Assembly (NCBI GenBank): GCA_049323755.1
Contig: JBMOPE010000005.1
Span: 1-64,000 of the forward strand
DNA length: 64,000 bases
Source of the DNA: BRHc4a sp049323755
GTDB taxonomy: Bacteria > Bacillota > Desulfotomaculia > Desulfotomaculales > Desulfocucumaceae
Reading direction: 5' to 3'
Shown here: positions 42,113-50,567 of the stretch, piece by piece
Layout of the letters: each line of letters begins with the position of its first letter
How positions within the stretch are numbered: the stretch's first letter is position 1
Notes under the pieces: model-generated
Seen by the model: only the letters and a program-made list of their open reading frames with translations
What the model was told of the DNA's origin: nothing
Databases searched by the model: none
Program-made: the position numbers and the translations under genes

Positions 42113-43444
42113 GTGGAAGCCGCAGTAAAAAATGAAATCCTGGCCAAGGCCAGGGAGGCCCAGGTCAAGTTTATACGTCTTCAGTTTACTGATATCCTGG
42201 GTGTGCTGAAAAACGTGGCCATCACAGTAGAGCAGCTTGAAAAGGCTCTGGATGGAGAATTAATGTTTGACGGTTCCTCCATTGAGGGTTTTGTCAGGAT
42301 CGAAGAATCTGACATGTACCTTCGTCCCGACCCGAAAACATTTGTAGTGTTCCCCTGGAGACCCAGAGAAGGGGCAGTGGCCCGCCTTATGTGCGACGTT
42401 TATAATCCCGATGGAACTCCCTTTGAAGGCTGCCCCCGGAACGCCCTTAAAAAGGCGCTGGCTGAGGCTGCTGAAATGGGCTACACCATGAATGTAGGTC
42501 CCGAGGCGGAATTCTTCCTTTTCCAGATGGATGAGAATGGGCAGCCAACCCTTAAGACCCACGACAAAGCCGGTTATTTCGACCTCACTCCGGTGGATAT
42601 GGGGGAAAATGCCCGCAGGTCGATGGTTTTAACCCTTGAGGAAATGGGCTTTGAAATTGAGGCCTCTCACCATGAGGTTGCTCCCGGCCAGCATGAAATA
42701 GATTTCAAATATTCAGATGCCCTTGATGTGGCCGATAAGATTGTTACCTTCAAATTTGTGGTCAGGACAATAGCCCAAAGGCACGGCCTGCACGCCACCT
42801 TTATGCCCAAGCCTATCTTCGGCATAAACGGAAGCGGTATGCACTGTAACCAGTCCCTTTTCGAGGGCGCGAAGAACGTGTTCTTCGATCCCAGCAACGA
42901 GGATGGCCTGAGCGAGACAGCCAAGTATTATATCGGGGGCCTCATGAAGCATGCCAGGGCCTTTGCCGCAGTCACAAACCCCACCGTTAACTCCTATAAG
43001 AGACTGGTTCCCGGCTATGAGGCACCTGTTTACATTGCCTGGTCCGGCAGGAACAGAAGCCCTCTGATCAGGGTTCCTGCCAAGCGTGGCCTGTCAACCA
43101 GGGTTGAGCTGAGATGCCCGGACCCGTCCTGCAACCCGTACCTGGCAATTGCCGCTATGCTTAAGGCGGGTCTTGACGGAATTAAGAATAAAATTCAGCC
43201 CCTGCCGCCATGTGATCGCAATATTTACCACATGACAGAGGCTGACAGACGGGAACTCAGTATCGCCAGCCTGCCCGCCAGCCTGCAGGAGGCTCTTACC
43301 GAGCTTGCTGCTGATGAAGTAGTAAAGTCTGCGCTGGGACCACACATTTACGAAAAATTTGTTGAGGCGAAAACCAAGGAGTGGGACGCCTTCCGCGTTC
43401 AGGTTCACGCCTGGGAAGTCGAAGAGTACCTCTCCAAGTATTAA
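42113..43444 (+). CDS. glnA: glutamine synthetase type I, copy 2
   Basis: About 443 residues. Makes glutamine from glutamate, ammonium and ATP. Intact active-site motifs: MFDGSSIEGF, GPEAEFFLF, HHEVAPGQHEIDFKY, NGSGMHCNQSLF, NRSPLIRVPAKRG and RVELRCPDPSCNPYLA. Short GSI-alpha-type length. I chose the GTG at 42113, which has GGAAGGTGG upstream; the frame runs upstream to 41999, but that stretch overlaps the attenuator hairpins and does not resemble GS. Confidence 0.94.
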   Translation: MEAAVKNEILAKAREAQVKFIRLQFTDILGVLKNVAITVEQLEKALDGELMFDGSSIEGFVRIEESDMYLRPDPKTFVVFPWRPREGAVARLMCDVYNPDGTPFEGCPRNALKKALAEAAEMGYTMNVGPEAEFFLFQMDENGQPTLKTHDKAGYFDLTPVDMGENARRSMVLTLEEMGFEIEASHHEVAPGQHEIDFKYSDALDVADKIVTFKFVVRTIAQRHGLHATFMPKPIFGINGSGMHCNQSLFEGAKNVFFDPSNEDGLSETAKYYIGGLMKHARAFAAVTNPTVNSYKRLVPGYEAPVYIAWSGRNRSPLIRVPAKRGLSTRVELRCPDPSCNPYLAIAAMLKAGLDGIKNKIQPLPPCDRNIYHMTEADRRELSIASLPASLQEALTELAADEVVKSALGPHIYEKFVEAKTKEWDAFRVQVHAWEVEEYLSKY

Positions 43445-43553
43445 TAATTTGACTTATTAAAAGAATTGTCAGTTGAAAAACGGAGTGTTCAGTCAGTCAG
43501 TTTTTTCCCAACGACTGACGGCCGAAGTCTATCGGCTGATATGCCATCCTCCT

Positions 43554-43586
43554 CCCCGGTTTTAATAAAACCGGGGAATTTTTTTC
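43554..43586 (+). terminator. terminator of GS copy 2
   Basis: CCCCGGTTTT and AAAACCGGGG form a perfect 10-bp stem followed by AATTTTTTT. Confidence 0.9.
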
Positions 43587-43603
43587 CAAAATGATAAAAT
43601 CCG

Positions 43604-43758
43604 CTTTCATTTTTCTATAGTTATGCTATACTTATTCGTAACATATTTAATTATACTGTGGCACAGCGTGGTGTCACGAATCAAAAAGGGCAACGAGGCC
43701 ATAAGCAGGACTTAACAGAGTCTTTATTTAATCCTGCCTTTTTGGTCTTTTTTTCATG
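43604..43758 (+). promoter_or_regulatory. promoter and ANTAR-type attenuator E, before GS copy 3
   Basis: A likely extended -10 promoter has TGCTATACT at 43624-43632 and a CTTTCA box 17 bases before the -10. P1: GTGGCAC-AGCGTG-GTGTCAC (43658-43677), hexaloop A1/G4. P2: GGC-AACGAG-GCC (43689-43700), hexaloop A1/G4. The terminator uses AGGCC..GCAGGA and TCCTGC..GGTCT with a T run, overlapping P2. Confidence 0.87.
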
Positions 43759-43792
43759 GAGTTCATAATAAAAGTGAAGAGGTGTTAATACG

Positions 43793-45124
43793 GTGGCTCA
43801 ATTGACGAACGACGATGTGCGCAGTTTAGCCAAAGAACTGGGAGTGAAGTTTGTCAGACTTCAGTTTACCGATATCTTTGGTGTCCTTAAGAACGTGTCA
43901 ATTACTGTTGAACAGCTGGACAAGGCCCTGGACGGTGAATTGATGTTTGACGGATCGTCCATAGAAGGTTTTGTCCGTATTGAGGAGTCGGATATGTATC
44001 TAAGGCCCGACCCGTCCACCTTTGTGGTTTTCCCGTGGAGGCCCAGGGAGGGAGCGGTGGCAAGGCTTATTTGCGATATATACAATCCCGACGGAACACC
44101 CTTTGCGGGGGACCCCCGTAATGTGCTGAAAAAGGCTACGGCCGAGGCCAAAGAAATGGGCTATACCATGAACGTAGGGCCTGAGGCCGAGTTTTTCCTC
44201 TTTCATGTAGATAATGACGGCAGGCCGACTACAGTGACCCATGACAGAGCCGGGTATTTTGACCTTACGCCGGTGGATCTGGGGGAAGACGCCCGCAGGG
44301 ATATGGTAATGACCCTTGAAAAGATGGGCTTTGAGATTGAGGCGTCTCACCATGAGGTAGCCCCTGGCCAGCATGAAATAGATTTTAAATATTCGGATGC
44401 TGTTGATATTGCCGACAAAATAGTGACATTCAAGTTCGTGGTTCGCACCATTGCCCAGAGACATGGACTGCACGCTACTTTTATGCCCAAGCCCATATTT
44501 GGCATTGCCGGGTCCGGCATGCACCTTAACCAGTCTCTTATGCTTGGCGGCAATAACGCCTTTTACGATCCCAACACCACACACCAGCTGAGCGATACGG
44601 CCCTTCACTATATCGGTGGGCTTATGGAGCACATAGGCGCCATTACAGCAGTAATCAACCCTACTATAAACTCGTACAAAAGGCTGGTTTCAGGCTACGA
44701 GGCCCCGGTCTACATTGCCTGGTCGTACAGGAACAGAAGTCCTCTTATAAGGGTGCCGGCCAAGAGGGGTTTGTCAACCCGTATTGAGCTTCGCAGTCCG
44801 GACCCTTCCTGCAACCCCTACCTGGCTCTGGCTGTCTGCCTGAAGGCCGGCCTGGACGGAATAACGAGAAAAGTTAGTCCTCCGCCTCCCTGCGACCGTA
44901 ATATATACGAAATGAGCGATGATGAGCGCAGGGAACTCGGAGTGGGTAATCTTCCAGGCAGCCTTGAAAATGCTCTGGAGGCTCTTAGCAGGGATAAGAT
45001 TGTATCGGAAGCGCTGGGCCCCCACGTTATGCAGAGGTATATGGAGGCTAAAAAGATTGAGTGGGACAGGTACCGCACTCAGGTGCATCCCTGGGAGATT
45101 GAGGAGTATCTTACTAAATATTAA
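43793..45124 (+). CDS. glnA: glutamine synthetase type I, copy 3
   Basis: A 443-residue GS closely similar to copy 2 along its whole length. Active-site motifs are intact: MFDGSSIEGF, GPEAEFFLF, HHEVAPGQHEIDFKYSDAVD, AGSGMHLNQSL, NRSPLIRVPAKRG and RIELRSPDPSCNPYLA. The GTG start at 43793 has GAGGTG upstream. With copy 2 it forms a tandem pair, each behind its own attenuator, which suggests recent duplication with separate control. Confidence 0.94.
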   Translation: MAQLTNDDVRSLAKELGVKFVRLQFTDIFGVLKNVSITVEQLDKALDGELMFDGSSIEGFVRIEESDMYLRPDPSTFVVFPWRPREGAVARLICDIYNPDGTPFAGDPRNVLKKATAEAKEMGYTMNVGPEAEFFLFHVDNDGRPTTVTHDRAGYFDLTPVDLGEDARRDMVMTLEKMGFEIEASHHEVAPGQHEIDFKYSDAVDIADKIVTFKFVVRTIAQRHGLHATFMPKPIFGIAGSGMHLNQSLMLGGNNAFYDPNTTHQLSDTALHYIGGLMEHIGAITAVINPTINSYKRLVSGYEAPVYIAWSYRNRSPLIRVPAKRGLSTRIELRSPDPSCNPYLALAVCLKAGLDGITRKVSPPPPCDRNIYEMSDDERRELGVGNLPGSLENALEALSRDKIVSEALGPHVMQRYMEAKKIEWDRYRTQVHPWEIEEYLTKY

Positions 45125-45200
45125 GCAGTATATATCCGAGGGAATACAGGAATCAGAATTCAGAATGATTAAGCTCAAAATAAAAGAACTTTTAAGGGCA

Positions 45201-45238
45201 AAGAAGCTCACCGTGTTTTATGGTGGGCTTCTTTTTTT
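45201..45238 (+). terminator. terminator of GS copy 3
   Basis: AAGAAGCTCACC and GGTGGGCTTCTT pair over 12 positions with one weak pair, followed by a long T run. Confidence 0.88.
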
Positions 45239-45284
45239 CCAATAAGGAATGTATAACCATATATCCTGAAAATACTGATTGTCT

Positions 45285-45519
45285 TATTATAAAGCCACAG
45301 AGGACACAGAGAACTTGCTTCAAGCATTACTTTCAGGTGTAAAACAGAAGTACAAGAACTGAAGAATTCTTGTCTACCTATTAAAAATTTATAAAGAAAA
45401 AGGACTCATAAAGCGTTCAAAAGGCTAAAAAACCTCCGTGTCCTCTGTGTCCTCTGTGTCCTCTGTGTCCTCTGTGTCCTCTGTGGCTTAAAAAGGACCC
45501 TAATTTTCATTCTCTATCT
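45285..45519. repeat. CCACAGAGG palindromic element, copy 2, with 9-bp tandem repeats
   Basis: Left end AAAGCCACAGAGGACACAGAG, right end CTCTGTGGCTTAAAAAGGACC. It contains five exact TGTCCTCTG units at 45439-45483. The right end and its outer flank are the reverse complement of 4473-4525. The interior shows no ORF. It fills most of the gap between GS copy 3 and lpdA. Confidence 0.8.
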
Positions 45520-45650
45520 CTATAGTGGCTGCTTTAGGCGGCCCGGGTGCCTGAATTCTGACCAACAAGAAAAACCTGTGAGTTTTTGCGACCGAATGAG
45601 TACTTATACCATATAGTGTTTTTATAAGTTTTATTCGGGCGGGTGTTCAG

Positions 45651-47027
45651 ATGAAATACAATATGGCGATCATAGGGGGCGGCCCTGGAGGGTATGTTGC
45701 AGCCATCAGGGCTGCCCAGTCGGGTGCCCGTGTTGCCCTGATTGAGAAGGGAAACTTGGGTGGAACATGCCTTAACCATGGGTGCATACCCACAAAAAGC
45801 CTTGCAGCCGGGGTGTCATTACTGCAGTCTCTGCGCCGGGGGCCGGAATTAGGTATCAGCACAGGGGGAGTAACTGTAAATCTGGGTCACCTCATTGAAA
45901 GAAAAAATATGGTTGTAAATAGGCTGGTCCAGGGAGTGGAGTATCTTATCAAAAAGAACAATGTTGATCTGTTCAGGGGGTATGCCCGGCTGTCCGGAAA
46001 AGGCAAAATATCCGTTAAGGGGCCGGACCTGTACCTTGAATTGGAGGCAGAAAACATCGTTCTGGCCACCGGCACCGTTCCTTATCTCGACAAGGCCATG
46101 GGATATGACGGAAAAAGGGTGATCACATCCGATGAGGCCCTCAACCTTACTGCAGTTCCGGACAGAATGCTTATTATTGGCGGTGGGGTTATTGGCTGTG
46201 AGTTTGCAAGTATATATGCCGCACTTGGATCAAAGATAACTATTATTGAAATATTGCCCTATATATTGCCTAACATGGATAGGGAAATCTCCCGACTGAT
46301 GCAGGGTCTGATGAGACGTCGGGGGATAACCATAAAAACCGGGGCGAAGATCCAGGAGGTAAAAAAGCAGGAAGCTACAGTAACCGCCTGTCTTGAAGGC
46401 GGGGAGGAAATAACTGCTGATATTGCTCTTATATCAACAGGTAGGTTAAATAACCTGAAAAATATAGGATTGGAAGTAACAGGGCTGGCCATTGGTGACA
46501 GAGGCGAGGTTCTGGTTAATAAAAGAATGGAAACAACGGAAAAAGGTATTTATGCAGTGGGAGACATTGTGGGCAAGATGCAGCTTGCTCACGTTGCTTC
46601 GGCTCAGGGTGTGGTGGCTGCCGATAATATAATGGGAGTGCCCAGTGAGATGGATTACCGGGTAGTGCCTTCCTGTATATTTACGTACCCCGAAGTCGGT
46701 ACAGTGGGCATAAACACCCAGGAGGCAGAAATCTTGGGGATTCCATATAAAACAGGAAAATTTCCATTTGTCGCCAGCGGAAAGGCCCAGGCTATTGGTG
46801 AGACCGAGGGTTTTGTAAAGGTTTTGGCGCACAGGGATACCGATAAAATATTAGGTGTTCATATTGCAGGCCCCCGCGGCTCAGATCTGATTGCTGAGGC
46901 AGCCCTGGCCATGCGATTGGGAGCAACCGCAAAACAGCTGGCCCAAACCATCCATGCTCACCCGACCCTTACTGAGTCCCTGGTGGAGGCATGTGAAGCG
47001 GTTTACGGCAGGAGCATCCATATGTGA
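45651..47027 (+). CDS. lpdA: dihydrolipoyl dehydrogenase
   Basis: A 458-residue FAD-linked disulfide oxidoreductase that reoxidises dihydrolipoyl groups with NAD. The FAD motif is MAIIGGGPGGYVAAIRAA; the redox disulfide is GGTCLNHGCIPTK; the NAD motif is MLIIGGGVIGCEFASIYA; and the His-Glu pair is in HAHPTLTE. Length is normal. It is followed 10 bases later by lipB, then a stand-alone lipoyl domain, and no 2-oxoacid dehydrogenase E1 or E2 is nearby. The ATG has GGCGGGTG upstream. Confidence 0.93.
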   Translation: MKYNMAIIGGGPGGYVAAIRAAQSGARVALIEKGNLGGTCLNHGCIPTKSLAAGVSLLQSLRRGPELGISTGGVTVNLGHLIERKNMVVNRLVQGVEYLIKKNNVDLFRGYARLSGKGKISVKGPDLYLELEAENIVLATGTVPYLDKAMGYDGKRVITSDEALNLTAVPDRMLIIGGGVIGCEFASIYAALGSKITIIEILPYILPNMDREISRLMQGLMRRRGITIKTGAKIQEVKKQEATVTACLEGGEEITADIALISTGRLNNLKNIGLEVTGLAIGDRGEVLVNKRMETTEKGIYAVGDIVGKMQLAHVASAQGVVAADNIMGVPSEMDYRVVPSCIFTYPEVGTVGINTQEAEILGIPYKTGKFPFVASGKAQAIGETEGFVKVLAHRDTDKILGVHIAGPRGSDLIAEAALAMRLGATAKQLAQTIHAHPTLTESLVEACEAVYGRSIHM

Positions 47028-47037
47028 GGTGGTATTC

Positions 47038-47706
47038 GTGTTTAGGGAATGCCGTGTTATTTGCCTTGGTCTGTGTGATTACAAAGAGGCGTACATGTTG
47101 CAAAAACAGCTTTTATGCAGGCGAATTGGGCAAAGAGTCCAGGATACTCTTGTTCTGATGCAGCATCCTTCTGTTTTTACCATAGGGAGAAGGGGAAGCA
47201 GAAAAAACATAATTGTTAATCCTGAGGTGTTGTATCGTGAGGGGATTTTGATTTATGAGGCTGACCGGGGAGGGGATATAACATATCACGGGCCGGGCCA
47301 GCTGGTGGCCTATCCGATACTGGACCTTAACCGGCATGGCAGGGATGTGGCCCGGGTAATTAACATGTACGAGGAAGCAGTTATTAAAACACTGGCAGGG
47401 TTTAATATTGAAGGAAGCAGGATTCCTGAATATCCGGGGGTTTGGGTTGGTAATGAAAAGATATCTGCCGTTGGTATAGGGATAAGCAACTGGGTTACCT
47501 ATCACGGCTTTTCCATAAATATAAATACATACCTGAAACATTTCAGCTACATTATTCCCTGTGGCATTAAAGACCGGGGCATAACTTCCATGGAAAAAAT
47601 ACTGGGAAGGAAAGTTGACGAAATTTCTGTTGAAGAGGAACTGGTCAAGGCCTTTGGTGATACCTTCAACCTTGAAATGAAATATCAGGTTAAAGAGCAG
47701 GCTTAA
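47038..47706 (+). CDS. lipB: octanoyltransferase (lipoate biosynthesis)
   Basis: About 222 residues. Transfers octanoyl from acyl carrier protein to lipoyl domains. Motifs: RGGDITYHGPGQLVAYPILDL, catalytic Lys in EKISAVGIGI, then HGFSINI and catalytic Cys in IIPCGI. I chose the GTG at 47038 behind GAGGTGG; the frame extends upstream into lpdA (46891), but that part does not resemble LipB. It sits between lpdA and a lipoyl-domain gene, which are its likely functional partners. LipA is not in the window. Confidence 0.9.
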   Translation: MFRECRVICLGLCDYKEAYMLQKQLLCRRIGQRVQDTLVLMQHPSVFTIGRRGSRKNIIVNPEVLYREGILIYEADRGGDITYHGPGQLVAYPILDLNRHGRDVARVINMYEEAVIKTLAGFNIEGSRIPEYPGVWVGNEKISAVGIGISNWVTYHGFSININTYLKHFSYIIPCGIKDRGITSMEKILGRKVDEISVEEELVKAFGDTFNLEMKYQVKEQA

Positions 47707-47812
47707 TATGAAATGCTTTACATAATATATTTCTTCAGAGTTGTAATCAATTGATTTTGAGAATACATTAATAATATTGAAATCTATAAAACTTAATGTA
47801 GAGGTGTATTTT

Positions 47813-48046
47813 ATGGATGTAAAGCTGCCTTTTTTGTCCGAGGGAGTGGAAAGCTGCACTGTTTCCTTCTGGCAGGTTTCCCTGGGAGACCACGTTCAGG
47901 AGGACGATGACCTGGTAGAGATGCAGACAAGTAAGGCTCTTTTTAATGTTCCTTCTCCGGTTTCCGGAATTGTTACCGAAATAATGGTAAATGAAGGTGA
48001 TGAGGTCAGGGTTGGGGATACTATTTGTATAATAAATGAAGAATAG
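47813..48046 (+). CDS. stand-alone lipoyl (biotin/lipoyl attachment) domain
   Basis: A 77-residue protein consisting only of one lipoyl domain. The modified Lys lies in EMQTSKALFNVPSP, with the family pattern VSLGDHVQEDDDLVEM before it and GIVTEIMVNEGDEVRVGDTI after it. It resembles the lipoyl domain of E2 subunits rather than GcvH. It has no catalytic or E1-binding domain. The ATG at 47813 has GAGGTG upstream. With lpdA and lipB it makes a compact lipoyl-carrier unit whose partner enzyme is unknown. Confidence 0.85.
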   Translation: MDVKLPFLSEGVESCTVSFWQVSLGDHVQEDDDLVEMQTSKALFNVPSPVSGIVTEIMVNEGDEVRVGDTICIINEE

Positions 48047-48177
48047 GCATAATCGGAGCCAGGAGAATTCCCCGGTCTGAACCGTTTTTAAGTTCTCTTG
48101 AGTTTTTTTTGTGTCATTTAGGTTTTGGTGTGGTAAAATGTTTCATATGACAAAAAGTAAATCGGGGGAATAGTAAA

Positions 48178-48678
48178 ATGAAACACACCCTTGCCGTTCT
48201 GGTACTCAACAAGCCTGGAGTATTGGCCCGTATTGCAGGTCTTTTAAGCAGGCGGGTATTCAATATTGAAAGTATTGCAGCCGGATATACCGAGGAGCCT
48301 GATATAACCCGCATTACAATAGTTGTGCAGGGTGATGATCATATACTGGACCAGGTGATAAAACAGCTGTCAAAGCTGGTAGATGTCATAAAAATTCAGG
48401 AACTGGAAGGACGGGAATCCATCGAAAGGGAGCTTGCCCTTATAAAGGTTAAGGCTCATGCCGACAGGCGGTCGGATATAGTTGATATTGTCAACATATT
48501 CAGGGCCAATATTGTTGACGTAAACCGGGAAACAATGGTAATTGAGCTAACCGGGGATGAGCAAAAAATAAATGCCCTTTATGCTGTTTTGGAAGACCAC
48601 GGCATAGTTGAAATGGTGCGGACGGGAAATATTGCCCTGTCAAGAAATCCAGTTGCCATAAAACACTGTATTGAATAA
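48178..48678 (+). CDS. ilvN: acetolactate synthase small (regulatory) subunit
   Basis: A 166-residue ACT-domain regulatory subunit of acetohydroxyacid synthase, giving valine feedback. The N-terminal ACT domain is HTLAVLVLNKPGVLARIAGLLSRRVFNIESIAAG; the C-terminal domain contains ERELALIKVKAHADRRSDIVDIVNIFRANIVDV. Length is normal. No ilvB or ilvC is adjacent, which is unusual for this subunit. The ATG at 48178 has CGGGGG upstream. Confidence 0.9.
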   Translation: MKHTLAVLVLNKPGVLARIAGLLSRRVFNIESIAAGYTEEPDITRITIVVQGDDHILDQVIKQLSKLVDVIKIQELEGRESIERELALIKVKAHADRRSDIVDIVNIFRANIVDVNRETMVIELTGDEQKINALYAVLEDHGIVEMVRTGNIALSRNPVAIKHCIE

Positions 48679-48727
48679 TTATTTCATTGATATATAATGA
48701 AATTGTTATTTTAAAAAATTGCTTAAT

Positions 48728-48765
48728 AAGCTGGAGTTTATTCAAACTACAGCTTCCTTTTTTTG
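48728..48765 (+). terminator. terminator after ilvN
   Basis: AAGCTGGAGTTT and AAACTACAGCTT pair around ATTC, followed by CCTTTTTTT. The rest of the 48679-48978 gap is AT-rich with no ORF and should hold the promoter of the toxin-antitoxin pair. Confidence 0.8.
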
Positions 48766-48978
48766 ACTGGAGGATTTTCTGTTCCAGCCGGAGAAATATA
48801 ATGTATGCCTGCCCATAAATACAAGTGGCTTGCGTCGTGATACTGACATAAATAAAGAATTATATGTTTATAATATATATACGGGACATTAAATTTTAGC
48901 CATGCTACAGGTCTTGTCAAAGGAAGCGTTTTATCTTGTGGCCATGACAGGCATAAAAGCTCAGGGGGTGTATTTTGA

Positions 48979-49251
48979 TTGACTCAGGTAAAAAGGATTA
49001 TGATAAGCCTTCCCGACAGCCTGCTGGCTGAAGTTGACGGCATTGCAGCAGCAGAAAGACTCAACAGGAGCGAGTTTATTCGCGAGGCAATGAAGCTTTA
49101 TATATCGGAAAGAAAGCGCCGCATGCTGCGTGAACAGATGAAGTCGGGTTATATTGAGATGGCTAGAATTAATCTCTCACTGGCTATGGAGCAATACCAT
49201 CTGGAGGCTGAGGCTACTTCTCCCTTTGAGCCTATTGTGGAGGCTAAATAA
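48979..49251 (+). CDS. EndoAI-like ribbon-helix-helix antitoxin
   Basis: A 90-residue antitoxin. The N-terminal ribbon-helix-helix (VKRIMISLPDSLLAEVDGIAAAERLNRSEFIREAMKLYI) binds DNA and autoregulates; the C-terminal tail should wrap the toxin. It is two bases from a MazF/EndoA toxin gene, as in Bacillus endoAI-endoA. The TTG start at 48979 has GGGGG upstream. The alanine racemase gene that often precedes this pair is absent here. Confidence 0.88.
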   Translation: MTQVKRIMISLPDSLLAEVDGIAAAERLNRSEFIREAMKLYISERKRRMLREQMKSGYIEMARINLSLAMEQYHLEAEATSPFEPIVEAK

Positions 49252-49253
49252 CA

Positions 49254-49604
49254 ATGCTTGTCCGACGCGGTGATGTATTTTTTGCAGAGTTAAGCCCTGT
49301 TGTAGGTTCAGAACAGGGCGGAACAAGGCCGGTTTTGATTTTGCAAAATGATATTGGCAATATGTACAGCCCTACTACTATAGTAGCGGCAATTACTTCA
49401 CAGATTTCCAAGGCCAAGCTTCCCACACATATTGAAATGCACAAGGAGGACGGAGGACTTGAAAGAGACTCGGTCATACTTCTTGAGCAAATAAGGACAA
49501 TAGATAAAAGCAGGCTGATGGAAAAAGTAGCTACCCTTAACGAAGAAATGATGAGAAAAGTCAATCAGGCTATGGAGATTAGTCTTGGCCTGGTGGAGTT
49601 ATAG
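49254..49604 (+). CDS. EndoA (MazF) mRNA interferase toxin
   Basis: A 116-residue PemK/MazF toxin that cleaves RNA at a short sequence. Family signature: RRGDVFFAELSPVVGSEQGGTRPVLILQND, then SPTTIVAAITSQISKAKLPTHIE, then DSVILLEQIRTIDKSRL. The catalytic Arg and Thr region (GGTRPVL; TSQ) is intact. It is paired with the antitoxin directly upstream. The ATG at 49254 overlaps the antitoxin end region, so the two are probably translated together. Confidence 0.92.
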   Translation: MLVRRGDVFFAELSPVVGSEQGGTRPVLILQNDIGNMYSPTTIVAAITSQISKAKLPTHIEMHKEDGGLERDSVILLEQIRTIDKSRLMEKVATLNEEMMRKVNQAMEISLGLVEL

Positions 49605-49620
49605 CATGAATGTGTAGACA

Positions 49621-49645
49621 GGCACCTCTGACAGGGGTGCTTTTA
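49621..49645 (+). terminator. terminator of the toxin-antitoxin pair
   Basis: GGCACC and GGGTGC form a short stem around TCTGACAG, followed by TTTTATAATT. Moderate strength. Confidence 0.65.
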
Positions 49646-49701
49646 TAATTTATCTAATATTGGTTGTTATATCCCATAGTGATTAAAAAGGAGGTATTGC
49701 C

Positions 49702-50430
49702 ATGAGGCCCTTAATTGGTATTACCTGCTCCCTGGATGAAGAAAAAGGCTGTTACTGTATTGGGAAAATGTACGCCGAAGCTGTAGAAGCGGGAGGTGGA
49801 ATTCCTGTTCCCCTTGCCTACAGCTCTGATGAAAACGTTTTAAAAGGAGTATCCAGAATACTAAATGGTCTGATCCTATCGGGGGGAGGGGATGTAGATC
49901 CGGTTTATTTCGGTGAGGAGCCTGTACCCGCAGTAGGAGAAGTCTGTCCTGACAGAGATATGTTTGAAATAAACATGGCCAGGCGGGCTCTTAAAAATAA
50001 TATTCCGGTGCTGGGAATATGCAGGGGAATGCAGGTGCTCAATATCGCTGCAGGCGGTGATATATTCCAGGATATAGGTAACAGGCCGGGAGGTCCTGGG
50101 ATAAAACATTTTCAACAGGCCCCCCGGTGGCATCCCACACACCAGATAAATATTGATAAGGGAACAGTGCTTGCTTCCATTTTAGGTGAGGGACCTATAA
50201 GAGTGAATAGTTACCACCACCAGGCGGTTCGAAACCCGGCCCCCGGTTTTATTATTTCGGCCAGATCCCAGGACGGGCTGGCCGAGGCTATTGAGTCGGG
50301 GAATTACCTGTTTGCTCTGGGAATTCAATGTCATCCCGAGACATTGTGGCAAAGAAGGCCGGCTTTTCTAGCTTTGTTTAAAAGATTGGTGGAAGTTGCT
50401 TCTGGAAAGGGGACACACCTGCCGGAGTAG
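49702..50430 (+). CDS. gamma-glutamyl hydrolase-type peptidase C26 (PuuD-like)
   Basis: A 242-residue class I glutamine amidotransferase-like hydrolase. The nucleophile Cys is in LGICRGMQVLNIAAGGD, the His-Glu pair in GIQCHPETLW, and LILSGGGDVDPVYFGEEP is the substrate-side loop. It should cleave gamma-glutamyl bonds, for example from gamma-glutamyl-GABA or gamma-glutamyl peptides. The last residues (GKGTHLPE) come from a GGGGACACACC repeat. The ATG has an AAGGAGG site. Confidence 0.85.
   Translation: MRPLIGITCSLDEEKGCYCIGKMYAEAVEAGGGIPVPLAYSSDENVLKGVSRILNGLILSGGGDVDPVYFGEEPVPAVGEVCPDRDMFEINMARRALKNNIPVLGICRGMQVLNIAAGGDIFQDIGNRPGGPGIKHFQQAPRWHPTHQINIDKGTVLASILGEGPIRVNSYHHQAVRNPAPGFIISARSQDGLAEAIESGNYLFALGIQCHPETLWQRRPAFLALFKRLVEVASGKGTHLPE
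50403..50428. repeat. GGGGACA dispersed repeat, partial copy 3
   Basis: GGAAAGGGGACACACCTGCC matches the end of the elements at 185 and 4783. It encodes the C-terminus of the C26 peptidase in a different frame from that used at 213. Confidence 0.6.
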
Positions 50431-50567
50431 AATTTAAGAATATTGTTTATAACTAGTTAATAGTTATTCGATAAATTTTGCACATTTTCAGGTAGATTGT
50501 TAAGAAGAATGTTAAGCTGGGTTGTTGCAATATGTCAAAATTGATAGAAACAACAGGAGGTGCAATA

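Noticed and set aside
45439..45483. CRISPR-like array
   Set aside because: Units are nine bases with no spacers and lie inside a palindromic element found elsewhere. No cas genes are present.
46891..47037. Longer lipB start inside lpdA
   Set aside because: It would overlap lpdA by over 130 bases in another frame and the added residues are unlike LipB.
48979..49604. Defence island with the CD-NTase-like gene
   Set aside because: The toxin-antitoxin pair and the nucleotidyltransferase-like gene are 12 kb apart with core genes between them, so there is no ground to treat them as one system.
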